From DATFYM01 sp035315065 (lineage in GTDB: Bacteria; Acidobacteriota; Terriglobia; UBA7540), in NCBI GenBank assembly GCA_035315065.1, contig DATFYM010000073.1, positions 1 through 14,018 of the forward strand: DNA of 14,018 nt, in the 5' to 3' direction. Within the stretch, counting starts at the first letter, position 1, and each line of letters begins with the position of its first letter. Of this stretch, positions 1 through 5,704 are shown in pieces. The notes beneath the pieces were generated by a model. The model did not search any database. It was not told the origin of the DNA and was given only the letters and a program-made list of their open reading frames with translations. The position numbers and the translations under genes were made by a program.

Positions 1-290
1 CCGGTCAGTGCGCAGGTAATGGCGATGTAAAAATCAGCCCAACCCGTGCCGCAGTTCACATCGGGCCGCCTAGGACCACAATTTACGACGGCCCACGGGA
101 CCCCAAAGAATCCCTAAGCGCTTCAATCGCGGTTTTTGGGATCCCAGGTAACGGTTGCTGACACCCGCTGAATCCTGTAAGATATCGCTTCTGTCTTACG
201 CACCGGCCGACCTATGCGTGGCGCTACGCCGCACGGGTCGATTTCGCACCAGGCCGTCAGAATCGCAGGTTCAAGTGAAAGGAGTCTTTC
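1..290. other. Left-edge region without a recognisable gene
   Basis: I see no convincing coding region, RNA gene or repeat here. The only regulatory candidate is TTGCTG at 155-160, a 17-base gap, and TAAGAT at 178-183. This is a weak sigma-70-like pair that lies about 110 bases upstream of the decayed STAS gene. An AGGAG at 280-284 belongs to that gene as its ribosome binding site. Confidence 0.4.
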
Positions 291-666
291 ACGGCATTAC
301 AGATTAGGGTCGACGACCGCGGGGACGAAGGCGATGATCCTCAAAGGCCGGCTCAGGTTGGGGGAGGAGCGCGTCGAATTCCGCAACAAGATCAAACCCT
401 CAGCGATGCGGATTGGCTGCAACAGAAGTGGGGATGGAAAGCGCAGTGGATTATCGACCTGGGCGAGGTCGAATACGTTGACAGCGCGGGGCTGGAAGCC
501 TTGATCGCCGCGCGCGCCTCGGCCTTGCACCAAGGAGCGGACTTGAAGCTCGCCAACCTTACCAAGAGCCTCCGCGACCAACTGACGATCCAAGCTGGTG
601 GCGGTGTTTGACGTGTTCGACAGCGTCGACGCGGCGGTGAAGTCGTTCCCGCCAAAAGAACAGTGA
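291..666 (+). pseudogene. Decayed STAS-domain anti-sigma-factor antagonist (SpoIIAA/RsbV-like)
   Basis: Joining three segments in different frames gives a nearly complete STAS protein of about 125 residues. Frame A (from 291) reads ALQIRVDDRG. Frame B (325-396) reads TKAMILKGRLRLGEERVEFR and on. Frame A again (about 396-590) contains WIIDLGEVEYVDSAGLEALI, with the DSAGL motif whose serine is phosphorylated in this family. Frame B (592-666) ends KLVAVFDVFDSVDAAVKSF and then stops at TGA. The frame changes fit an extra G in the GGGG run near 321-324, a missing A in the A run near 394-396, and a 2-base loss (or 1-base gain) near 590. AGGAG at 280-284 is correctly spaced for a start at 291, but the codon there is ACG, one change from ATG. 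Intact family members bind or release anti-sigma factors in partner-switching stress or envelope regulation. Here the gene is probably dead, unless the indels are sequencing errors. Confidence 0.72.
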
Positions 667-680
667 CAAGTGACGGAGAT

Positions 681-812
681 TTTCGATTTTGGATTTTGGA
701 TTGAAGAGGGAAAGACCTTGGTTCCTCAGTTCCTGTTATTTGGGAACCAAAACCAACGACCAAGGCCGCCGTTTTCTTTCAATCCAAAATCCAAAACCCC
801 AAAATCCAAAAT
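681..812. repeat. Palindromic repeat tract upstream of hemH
   Basis: A perfect 19-base inverted repeat has arms at 687-705 (TTTTGGATTTTGGATTGAA) and 778-796. A second nested stem lies inside it, TTGGTTCC at 718-725 with GGAACCAA at 743-750. The arms consist of the tandem phrase GGATTTT / AAAATCC, and two further copies of that phrase follow up to 812. The tract reaches to within a few bases of the hemH start, so the hemH leader is essentially made of this element. There is no U-run typical of an intrinsic terminator. Confidence 0.85.
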
Positions 813-818
813 GTCGGC

Positions 819-1910
819 ATGCCTACCGGCGGCTCCATCGGCGTAGTTCTGTTCCAACTCGGTGGACCGGACTCGCTGGCGGCCGTCGAACCATTCCTCT
901 ACAACCTGTTTCTTGATCCTGACATCATCGATTTTCCCTTTGCTCGCTTGGCCCGCCCCGTGCTGGCCAAGCTGATTTCCTCGCGACGCGCCCGGAAGGT
1001 GCAGGAGCACTACGCCAGCATCGGCGGGAAGTCGCCCATCGGCGAGCTTACCGAGCGTCAGGCGCGGGCCCTCGAACGCGAGCTCCGAAAGACGCTGGAC
1101 GCGCGTGTGTTGGTAGCTATGAGGTACTGGCACCCGCTCACCGAGGAGGCCCTCCGCGAGATCGAGGCGCAGGGGTTCGGCCGGCTGGTCCTGTTGCCGC
1201 TGTACCCTCAATATTCCAAAACCACCACCGGCAGTAGCCTGAACGAATGGAATCGCCGGTACCGGCCTCGCCCCGGCGTGGCCGTCAGCACGGTTGCGGC
1301 GTTCTACGATCACCCGCTTTACGTCGACGCCGTGGTCGAGAGGATCAACGAAGGCTTGGCAGCCTTGAAATTCGAAGCGGGAGAATCGCAACTCGTTTCT
1401 GCGGCGCAGAGTCGTGCCGTTTTCGAGTTTCCCGATTCGAGTTTCGAGCCCGGGCAATCAGGAGTCGGCCGTCGACCATCGACGAACGCAGTGGGCTTGC
1501 CCGACGACGTAGTTTTGGTGTTCAGCGCTCACGGTGTCCCCATGAGCGTGATCGAGGCGGGAGATCCTTACCGCGATCATGTGGAAGAGATGGTGCGGCT
1601 GGTAATGGAGTGCGGCGGTTGGCCCAACCGCCACCTGCTGTGTTACCAGAGCCGCGTGGGTCCGGGACGCTGGCTGGAGCCAACGCTGGATTGCACTCTT
1701 CAGCAACTCGCGGCTGAGGGCGAGCGGCGGGTACTCGCGATCCCCATCTCCTTCGTCACCGACCATGTGGAGACGCTGAGTGAGATCGATATCGAAGCAC
1801 GCGCCCGCGCCGGGCGGCTCGGTATCCAGCAATTCGAGATGATGCCGGCGCTGAACGATTCTCCCAAGTTCATCGAGGCCCTGGCATCCCTCGTCGTTAA
1901 GGCACTGTAG
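819..1910 (+). CDS. hemH: Ferrochelatase (protoheme ferro-lyase) with an in-frame insertion
   Basis: This enzyme inserts Fe(II) into protoporphyrin IX (or coproporphyrin III in some lineages), the last metal-insertion step of heme synthesis. The 363-residue product begins with GVVLFQLGGPDSL, followed by ASIGGKSPI (residues 66-74) and LLPLYPQYSKTTTGSS (125-140). VFSAHGVP carries the metal-binding/catalytic histidine (His238). YQSRVGPGRWLEP (276-288) and SFVTDHVETL (311-320), with the conserved Glu318, complete the family signatures. About 40 residues (186-228) between the first half and the FSAHG motif do not look like ferrochelatase and are encoded by repeat-like DNA. Without them the length matches the usual 310-330. 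The ATG at 819 is chosen for frame; no clear Shine-Dalgarno is seen because the leader is a repeat tract. All active-site motifs are present, so I expect a working enzyme if the loop is tolerated. Confidence 0.95.
   Translation: MPTGGSIGVVLFQLGGPDSLAAVEPFLYNLFLDPDIIDFPFARLARPVLAKLISSRRARKVQEHYASIGGKSPIGELTERQARALERELRKTLDARVLVAMRYWHPLTEEALREIEAQGFGRLVLLPLYPQYSKTTTGSSLNEWNRRYRPRPGVAVSTVAAFYDHPLYVDAVVERINEGLAALKFEAGESQLVSAAQSRAVFEFPDSSFEPGQSGVGRRPSTNAVGLPDDVVLVFSAHGVPMSVIEAGDPYRDHVEEMVRLVMECGGWPNRHLLCYQSRVGPGRWLEPTLDCTLQQLAAEGERRVLAIPISFVTDHVETLSEIDIEARARAGRLGIQQFEMMPALNDSPKFIEALASLVVKAL
1383..1500. repeat. Palindromic repeat-like insertion inside hemH
   Basis: This stretch encodes the non-family residues of HemH. 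It contains an imperfect inverted repeat, GAATCGCAACTCG at 1383-1395 against CGAGTTTCCCGATTC at 1424-1438. It also has the direct phrase CGAGTTTC repeated at 1424-1431 and 1438-1446, and GTCGAC/GAC phrases around 1471-1483. The same TTTCGAG wording occurs in the tract after dapB (6454-6486). The length keeps the reading frame open. The exact insertion borders are uncertain. Confidence 0.55.
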
Positions 1911-1985
1911 GGGTACAGCTTGCCGTACCCCCTTTCTTAATTCGCAAGACCTGACCAAGAGGGTACGGCAAGCTGTACCCCTACA
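1906..1985. repeat. Perfect 25-base inverted repeat at the hemH 3' end
   Basis: The arms at 1906-1930 and 1961-1985 are exact reverse complements, separated by a 30-base spacer. The core of the left arm is GGGTACAGCTTGCCGTACCC. The left arm includes the TAG stop codon of hemH (1908-1910), so the element abuts or overlaps the coding end. Neither side has a run of T, so it is not a classic intrinsic terminator. A folded transcript could still protect the hemH 3' end or promote termination. Confidence 0.9.
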
Positions 1986-1992
1986 ACCGGGG

Positions 1993-2036
1993 GGGCGGAG
2001 CCGCCCGGTGAACCCTTGATAAGGTCCGCCGCGGAC
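1993..2036. repeat. Two short GC-rich hairpins before the MarR-like gene
   Basis: GGGCGG (1993-1998) pairs with CCGCCC (2001-2006) over AG. A second hairpin, GTCCG-CCG-CGGAC, lies at about 2024-2036. They fill the gap between the large inverted repeat and the ATG at 2049. They may affect translation of that gene, but the role is unknown. Confidence 0.5.
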
Positions 2037-2048
2037 ATGTGACCCTCG

Positions 2049-3215
2049 ATGCAATCACCAACCAAAACCGGACACAGCACTAGCGTGAGCGCCTTGCCTG
2101 CTGGTCTGCCCTTGTCGACCCTGCTCTCCCACGCCCTGGTTGCGTTCACCATCGAGTTCGACAACGAGTCCGAGCGGCAGATGCGGCATCGGACGACGAG
2201 ACATGGCTCGACCGCCGGCTCGCTCCACGCCCCCTGGCTGGTGTCACTCGTGATGTGGTCGAATTGCATGCAGTTCGTCGGCGAGCAGGGGGTGCGCGTC
2301 CGTGAGCTGGAGGATCTCGCCCTCACGAGGACCAACTTGAACGGCATGGAGAGGTGGGGGTACATCGTCGTCGAACCGGACCCGGCCGACAGCCGGCCAA
2401 AGCCGCCCCGCTCCGACTGGGTGATTCGCGCCACCCCAGCAGGCCGGGAGGCTCAGGAGGTATTGCGGCCGCTGTTCGGCGTCATCGAGAAGCGCTGGCA
2501 GGAGCGCTTCGGTAAGGATGAAATCGACCAGCTTCGGGAATCGCTGTGGGCGCAGATCAAGCAAATTGGCGTCAAGCTCCCCGACTGTCTGCCGATCTTG
2601 GGGTATGGGCTGTTTAGCAAAGGGCCGGATCCAGAGCGGCGGGCGCCGGCCAGACGCCCCGGAGGAGAAGACCGCATCGGTTCCCGCCTCCCTCTGTCGG
2701 CCCTCCTCTCCCGGGTGCTGCTGGCGTTCGCCATCGAGTTCGAGCGCGAGTCGGACTTGTCGCTCGCGATCAGCGCCAACGTGGTGCGGGTCCTCGACGA
2801 GAAAGGGGTGCGGGTCCGAGACCTTCCGCTCCTGACTGGCGTGTCGAAGGAAGCGATCAGCATGGCGACGGGTGTCCTCCACGAGAAACGGGTTGCCGTA
2901 GTCGAGCCGGATCCAACCGCCAGCCGGGCGAAGTTGGTTCGGCTCACCCCAAAGGGTCGGGCGGCTCAAGACGAGTATCGGCAGCGGCTCGGCATCATCG
3001 AAGCGCGCTGGCAGACGGGCTTTGGCCAAGGCACCATCCAAAGCCTTCGGGAGTCGCTCGAGCGGTTGGTCGGCGAGCCCACCGCGCAATTGTCGCCTCT
3101 GTTCCGCGGGTTGGAGCCCTACCCGGACGGGTGGCGAGCGTCGGTCCGCAGGCCCAACACGCTGCCGCACTATCCCATGGTGCTCCACCGCGGCGGGTTC
3201 CCTGACGGCAGCTAA
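2049..3215 (+). CDS. Tandem MarR-like winged-helix regulator (two fused units)
   Basis: The 388-residue protein is an internal duplication. Unit 1 (residues about 20-170) has LPLSTLLSHALVAFTIEFD, GVRVRELEDLALTRTNLNGM, a wing-like VVEPDPADSR and the helix FGVIEKRWQERFGKDEIDQL. Unit 2 (214-342) has the matching LPLSALLSRVLLAFAIEFE, GVRVRDLPLLTGVSKEAISM, VVEPDPTASRAKLVRLTPKG and LGIIEARWQTGFGQGTIQSL. Each unit has the MarR plan of dimer helices, recognition helix, wing and C-terminal helix, so one chain may mimic a MarR dimer. The tail ends HYPMVLHRGGFPDGS. The ATG at 2049 opens the longest frame. A GTG at 2085, just before the first conserved block, is an alternative; neither has a good ribosome binding site. 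No ligand or target can be read from the sequence. The neighbours (hemH, tRNA) do not suggest a regulated pathway. Confidence 0.8.
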   Translation: MQSPTKTGHSTSVSALPAGLPLSTLLSHALVAFTIEFDNESERQMRHRTTRHGSTAGSLHAPWLVSLVMWSNCMQFVGEQGVRVRELEDLALTRTNLNGMERWGYIVVEPDPADSRPKPPRSDWVIRATPAGREAQEVLRPLFGVIEKRWQERFGKDEIDQLRESLWAQIKQIGVKLPDCLPILGYGLFSKGPDPERRAPARRPGGEDRIGSRLPLSALLSRVLLAFAIEFERESDLSLAISANVVRVLDEKGVRVRDLPLLTGVSKEAISMATGVLHEKRVAVVEPDPTASRAKLVRLTPKGRAAQDEYRQRLGIIEARWQTGFGQGTIQSLRESLERLVGEPTAQLSPLFRGLEPYPDGWRASVRRPNTLPHYPMVLHRGGFPDGS

Positions 3216-3233
3216 CAGACCAAACCACCCAAC

Positions 3234-3330
3234 CGTCTGACCTGGGATTTAGATGACGAAGTAAAGCTGCGGCTGCAAGCATTGGCCCCTTCTTTACGCT
3301 GTCGCTTGAGATCTCGAAGGACGGAAGCGA
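3234..3330 (+). pseudogene. Possible remnant of a FitA/VapB-like ribbon-helix-helix antitoxin
   Basis: The frame starting near 3234 reads RLTWDLDDEVKLRLQALA. This resembles the N-terminal strand and first helix of FitA-type antitoxins, which typically read like LTIRDLDDEVKxRLRxRA. There is no start codon in this frame after the TAA at 3213. A weak match to the expected next motif (LSLE at about 3299-3310) is in another frame. No toxin (PIN) gene follows. I read it as a short decayed antitoxin; chance similarity is possible given its length. Confidence 0.35.
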
Positions 3331-3576
3331 GACACGCGGGCCTAAGAATCGATGGAGAGCGCAGCCATCAACCGTCCGCTCTCCGCTCTCACCGAGAAAG
3401 GCCCCGTGGTCTTGCTGATAGCTGATCGCTGATGGCTGCCGGCAATGGAGCCACTCCTGATCTGATGCGATCGCCTTTCATACATGATATGCTTGGGGGT
3501 AGCGACACCAGACCGACGAACAGGGGGAGAAAACCCATGTCTCGTCGATCCGGTCAGAACAGTCACATCGAGGAAG
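3331..3576. other. Intergenic region with palindromic phrases, no gene seen
   Basis: Between the possible antitoxin remnant and the tRNA I find no convincing gene. GCAGCCATCA near 3361 pairs with TGATGGCTGC near 3431. Short repeated phrases lie around them (CTCTCCGCTCTC; GCTGATAGCTGATCGCTGATGGCTG split over 3414-3438), so this looks like another eroded palindromic tract. The open frame from 3432 has no recognisable protein features. Confidence 0.4.
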
Positions 3577-3597
3577 GCGAAAGGCCTCTACTTTCGC
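3577..3597. repeat. Small hairpin just upstream of tRNA-Ala
   Basis: GCGAAAG (3577-3583) and CTTTCGC (3591-3597) form a perfect 7-base stem with a 7-base loop, 22 bases before the tRNA. A GAGAAT at 3608-3613 could be a weak -10 for the tRNA, but there is no matching -35. Confidence 0.45.
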
Positions 3598-3619
3598 TTC
3601 GCAGGGCGAGAATGACGAC

Positions 3620-3695
3620 GGGCCTGTAGCTCAGTTGGGAGAGCACCTGGTTTGCAACCAGGGGGTCGGGAGTTCGAACCTCCCCAGGTCCACCA
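3620..3695 (+). tRNA. tRNA-Ala (anticodon TGC)
   Basis: This is a complete 76-base cloverleaf with encoded CCA. The acceptor arm GGGCCTG (3620-3626) pairs with CAGGTCC (3685-3691) and includes the G3:U70 wobble that identifies alanine tRNAs. The D arm contains AGCTCAGTTGGGAGAGC. The anticodon stem CCTGG/CCAGG encloses the loop TTTGCAA, with anticodon TGC at 3653-3655. The T arm is GGGAG-TTCGAAC-CTCCC. The discriminator A is at 3692 and CCA at 3693-3695. It decodes GCA and related Ala codons. It stands alone here, not inside an rRNA spacer. Confidence 0.98.
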
Positions 3696-3939
3696 ACCTA
3701 TCTCACGTGCTGTCATTGAATTGAACAAGTAGCGGATTTCGTCTCTGCCAGCAAATCGGGAACATTTGGGAACAACACACTGGCCAGCTGCGTGGAATGT
3801 GATCGTGCGATCATGGTTCCAAACGAGATTGGGTCAGCGTCGAAGCTCCCAAGCAACACGCGGATTGTTTTTGTGGACCCAAGAGCGACCACCTTACCCG
3901 TGCTCCTGAGAAGGTACAAGCTGACGTCCCAGAGCTTTT
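3696..3939. other. Leader region between the tRNA and the sigma-factor promoter
   Basis: No convincing gene is present. A perfect dyad, TGATCG-TG-CGATCA, lies at 3800-3813 and could be a protein-binding site. The phrase GGGAACA occurs twice near 3758 and 3769. An open frame beginning at 3792 runs into the sigma gene region in another frame. In its extended form it shows one Cys-x2-Cys pair (SCVECDRAI), but no family could be recognised. Confidence 0.4.
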
Positions 3940-3970
3940 TTGAGCGACGCATGGGAGGACGATGTATAAT
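3940..3970 (+). promoter_or_regulatory. Candidate sigma-70-type promoter for the ECF sigma gene
   Basis: A perfect TATAAT at 3965-3970 is preceded by TTGAGC at 3940-3945 with a 19-base spacer, slightly long. Transcription would start near 3977. That puts the ATG at 3962 inside the promoter and favours the ATG at 4034 as the sigma-factor start. The -10 is convincing; the -35 is only partial. Confidence 0.5.
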
Positions 3971-4033
3971 GACCCCTTTCTCCGCGCTCTCAGGGCTGTT
4001 CACAAAAGGAGCAACCAGGCACGGTCCACTGGC

Positions 4034-4636
4034 ATGGACACCAAGCATCTGGATCTGATCAAGACGAGGTCATTTCAGGAGGCGGGACAGGAGCGGAATC
4101 TCGTCCTGGCCGTCCAGCGGGGCGATTCGGTAGCGGCCCGCGAACTCTATCGCCGTTACCGGGAGCAGGTTTACAACCTGGTGGTGTATTCGATCGGCGA
4201 TTCGCTGCACGCCCAGGACCTGCTGCAAACGGTTTTTCTCAAGGTATTCCGGGGCCTCCCAACGTTCCGGTTTCAGTCCTCCCTCGCTACCTGGATTTAC
4301 CGAATCACCCACAACGAGTGCCAGGACCACCACCGGCAGCGAGGCGCCGTGCACGTGCCCCTGGAGGCAATCTTGGGAAGCCCGGACGAAATCGATACCC
4401 AGCCCCTCTCCGATCACCAGCACGCGCTACGGGAGCGCGGGGCCATCGTCCGGCAGGCGGTGATGCAACTGCCTTTCAAGATGCGGGAAGTGATCGTGCT
4501 CCGATATGTGGAAGGGCTTTCTTACGAGGAAATAGGCCGCGTGCTCCGGTGTGCGTCCGGCACGGTAGCCTCCAGACTCAGCCGCGCACTGACGGAGTTG
4601 GAAGAGCGCCTGCGACCCTTCGGGCCGCTCTTATAG
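4034..4636 (+). CDS. ECF-family (sigma-70 group 4) RNA polymerase sigma factor
   Basis: The 200-residue protein has the two ECF domains. Region 2 (about 34-104) includes AARELYRRYREQVYNLV, DLLQTVFLKVFRGL and SSLATWIYRITHNECQDHHR, the core-binding and -10 recognition helices. Region 4 (about 138-192) includes QLPFKMREVIVLRYVEGLSY and the helix-turn-helix EEIGRVLRCASGTVASRLSR, which reads the -35. Length and order fit RpoE-like factors. The anti-sigma gene follows 228 bases downstream, so the two are a likely regulatory pair. The frame also allows an ATG at 3962. I prefer 4034 because a TATAAT overlaps 3962 and the extra residues (MYNDPFLRALRAV and on) do not look like sigma sequence. Against this, the nearest Shine-Dalgarno-like AAAGGAG (4005-4011) is farther than usual from 4034. 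Confidence 0.93.
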   Translation: MDTKHLDLIKTRSFQEAGQERNLVLAVQRGDSVAARELYRRYREQVYNLVVYSIGDSLHAQDLLQTVFLKVFRGLPTFRFQSSLATWIYRITHNECQDHHRQRGAVHVPLEAILGSPDEIDTQPLSDHQHALRERGAIVRQAVMQLPFKMREVIVLRYVEGLSYEEIGRVLRCASGTVASRLSRALTELEERLRPFGPLL

Positions 4637-4648
4637 ATTGCAGTGGCG

Positions 4649-4774
4649 AGTGGCTAGTGGCTAGCAAGGGAAGTCGAAAAGTCGAAGGTTGAAGGTCTAA
4701 GAAGCAAAGACAGGGACCCTGCCTTGACTCCTTAACCTTCAACCTTCAGCGCGTCTTGCTAGCTACTAGCCACT
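4649..4774. repeat. Nested palindromic tract between sigma and anti-sigma genes
   Basis: The outer arms at 4649-4668 (AGTGGCTAGTGGCTAGCAAG) and 4755-4774 match at 19 of 20 positions. The inner arms GAAGGTTGAAGGT (4684-4696) and ACCTTCAACCTTC (4735-4747) are exact. A third dyad, CAGGGACCCTG, lies near the centre at about 4711-4721. Each arm pair uses a tandem phrase (GTGGCTA; GAAGGTT). The tract starts about 12 bases after the sigma stop codon and could uncouple sigma from anti-sigma expression. Confidence 0.88.
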
Positions 4775-4816
4775 GAGCGCTAGCCACTACTTAAAAGGAC
4801 GTTCATCAGCCCGATT

Positions 4817-4842
4817 CCCGACCGGTTCTCCATACGGTCGGG
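4817..4842. promoter_or_regulatory. Hairpin in the anti-sigma gene leader
   Basis: CCCGACCG (4817-4824) and CGGTCGGG (4835-4842) form a perfect 8-base stem with a 10-base loop, ending 22 bases before the anti-sigma ATG. It could be an operator or an RNA structure near the ribosome binding site (GAGG at 4853-4856). Function is not established. Confidence 0.45.
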
Positions 4843-4864
4843 ACCTGACCATGAGGACTTCACC

Positions 4865-5584
4865 ATGAGCTGCTGGCATTTCGGCCTGCGTAAAAAGCTG
4901 CTGCCATACGTCGAAGGCGGACTTGAGCCCCACGACGTGAGGCGCTTGGAGCAGCACCTGATGGATTGTGAATCGTGCCGCGGGCTCTTCGTACGGCTGC
5001 GCGCCGGACATCGTTGGGCGCAGCAACTGCCCTCGCTCGCCCCCCAGGACGAGCTTGCGACCATAAGGGTAATGAGGGTAGCCATCGAGGGAGGGTCAAA
5101 CAATCGGCCAGGAGGCCGCGGTTGCCTGGACTGGCTCGATCGCCTGACCACCACACGAGGGGTCGCGGTACTCGCCACGGTGGTAGTGCTGCAGCTCGTC
5201 CTCCTGGTGGCCTCCAACCGGAAACTCCTGTTTGGACAACGAGGTGGAGCCTCGGTGGCTGCCGGGGCTCTCGACCTCAGCGAGTTTCACCAGATCGGCA
5301 TTCGAGACCTCAAGCTTAACACCGAACCTCATGTCGCCACCCAGGGCTTTGTGCGCAATGTTCATGCCGATGAAGAAGAGGGGACCGTTGCGTTCAAACT
5401 TTTCGAAGACCGGAGCGGATCGGGGCCTTTCGTCGTCTGTGAGATCATGAGCCCCATCTCTATGCCGGCCCCCCGCGAGGGCAGTTACGTGCGGGTCTAC
5501 GGCGTGGCCCGCTACGACGCGCAAACCCAGCGGAACTGGTACGAGGTTAACCCCGTCCTGAACATTGCACCACTGAAGAAATGA
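4865..5584 (+). CDS. Membrane anti-sigma factor: zinc-finger domain plus C-terminal OB-fold-like domain
   Basis: The 239-residue protein starts with a zf-HC2/ZAS-type anti-sigma domain. It reads LLPYVEGGLEPHDVRRLEQH followed by LMDCESC, giving the His31-x3-Cys35-x2-Cys38 zinc motif; an earlier Cys3/His5 may supply the remaining ligand. One membrane helix follows at about 99-116 (GVAVLATVVVLQLVLLVA). With the zinc domain in the cytoplasm, the rest would be outside the inner membrane. The outer part (about 157-235) reads TQGFVRNVHADEEEGTVAFK, then FVVCEIMS, then GSYVRVYGVARYD. This has the strand pattern of an OB-fold, which I infer without a database match. ATG 4865 has GAGG eight bases upstream. 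It presumably holds the upstream sigma factor at the membrane until a signal is sensed by the outer domain. Confidence 0.85.
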   Translation: MSCWHFGLRKKLLPYVEGGLEPHDVRRLEQHLMDCESCRGLFVRLRAGHRWAQQLPSLAPQDELATIRVMRVAIEGGSNNRPGGRGCLDWLDRLTTTRGVAVLATVVVLQLVLLVASNRKLLFGQRGGASVAAGALDLSEFHQIGIRDLKLNTEPHVATQGFVRNVHADEEEGTVAFKLFEDRSGSGPFVVCEIMSPISMPAPREGSYVRVYGVARYDAQTQRNWYEVNPVLNIAPLKK

Positions 5585-5669
5585 TGAATGATGAATTATG
5601 AATGATGAACAAAGTACGGTCTTCCCTTTACGTTCATCGTTCATCGTTTAGCATTCATCATTCGATTTC
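5581..5669. repeat. Palindromic tract between anti-sigma gene and dapB
   Basis: Tandem GATGAAT phrases at 5581-5610 face the complementary TTCATCGTTCATC...CATTCATCATTC phrases at 5632-5663 as an imperfect inverted repeat, with about 21 bases between them. The left arm starts within the anti-sigma stop codon (TGA 5582-5584). No U-run follows, so it is not a typical terminator. Confidence 0.8.
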
Positions 5670-5704
5670 TACTTTTAGAGGTACTTTGCGATTTGGGGAC
5701 AATC

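Noticed and set aside
155..183. TTGCTG / TAAGAT promoter for the STAS gene
   Set aside because: Both hexamers are weak, and the distance to the gene is over 100 bases. It is mentioned only as a possibility.
681..812. Insertion sequence or transposon end
   Set aside because: No transposase or target-site duplication is seen, and the arms are made of tandem phrases that differ from the other tracts.
726..1457. A minus-strand open frame opposite hemH
   Set aside because: It has low-complexity Arg/Gly composition and is antisense to conserved ferrochelatase motifs.
1906..1985. Intrinsic (Rho-independent) terminator
   Set aside because: The stem is long and perfect, but the loop is 30 bases and no T-run follows on either strand. 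I list it as a repeat that may still affect RNA ends.
3792..4058. An 88-residue plus-strand open frame before the sigma gene
   Set aside because: No family features beyond a single Cys-x2-Cys just upstream, and it overlaps the sigma gene in another frame and the TATAAT promoter.
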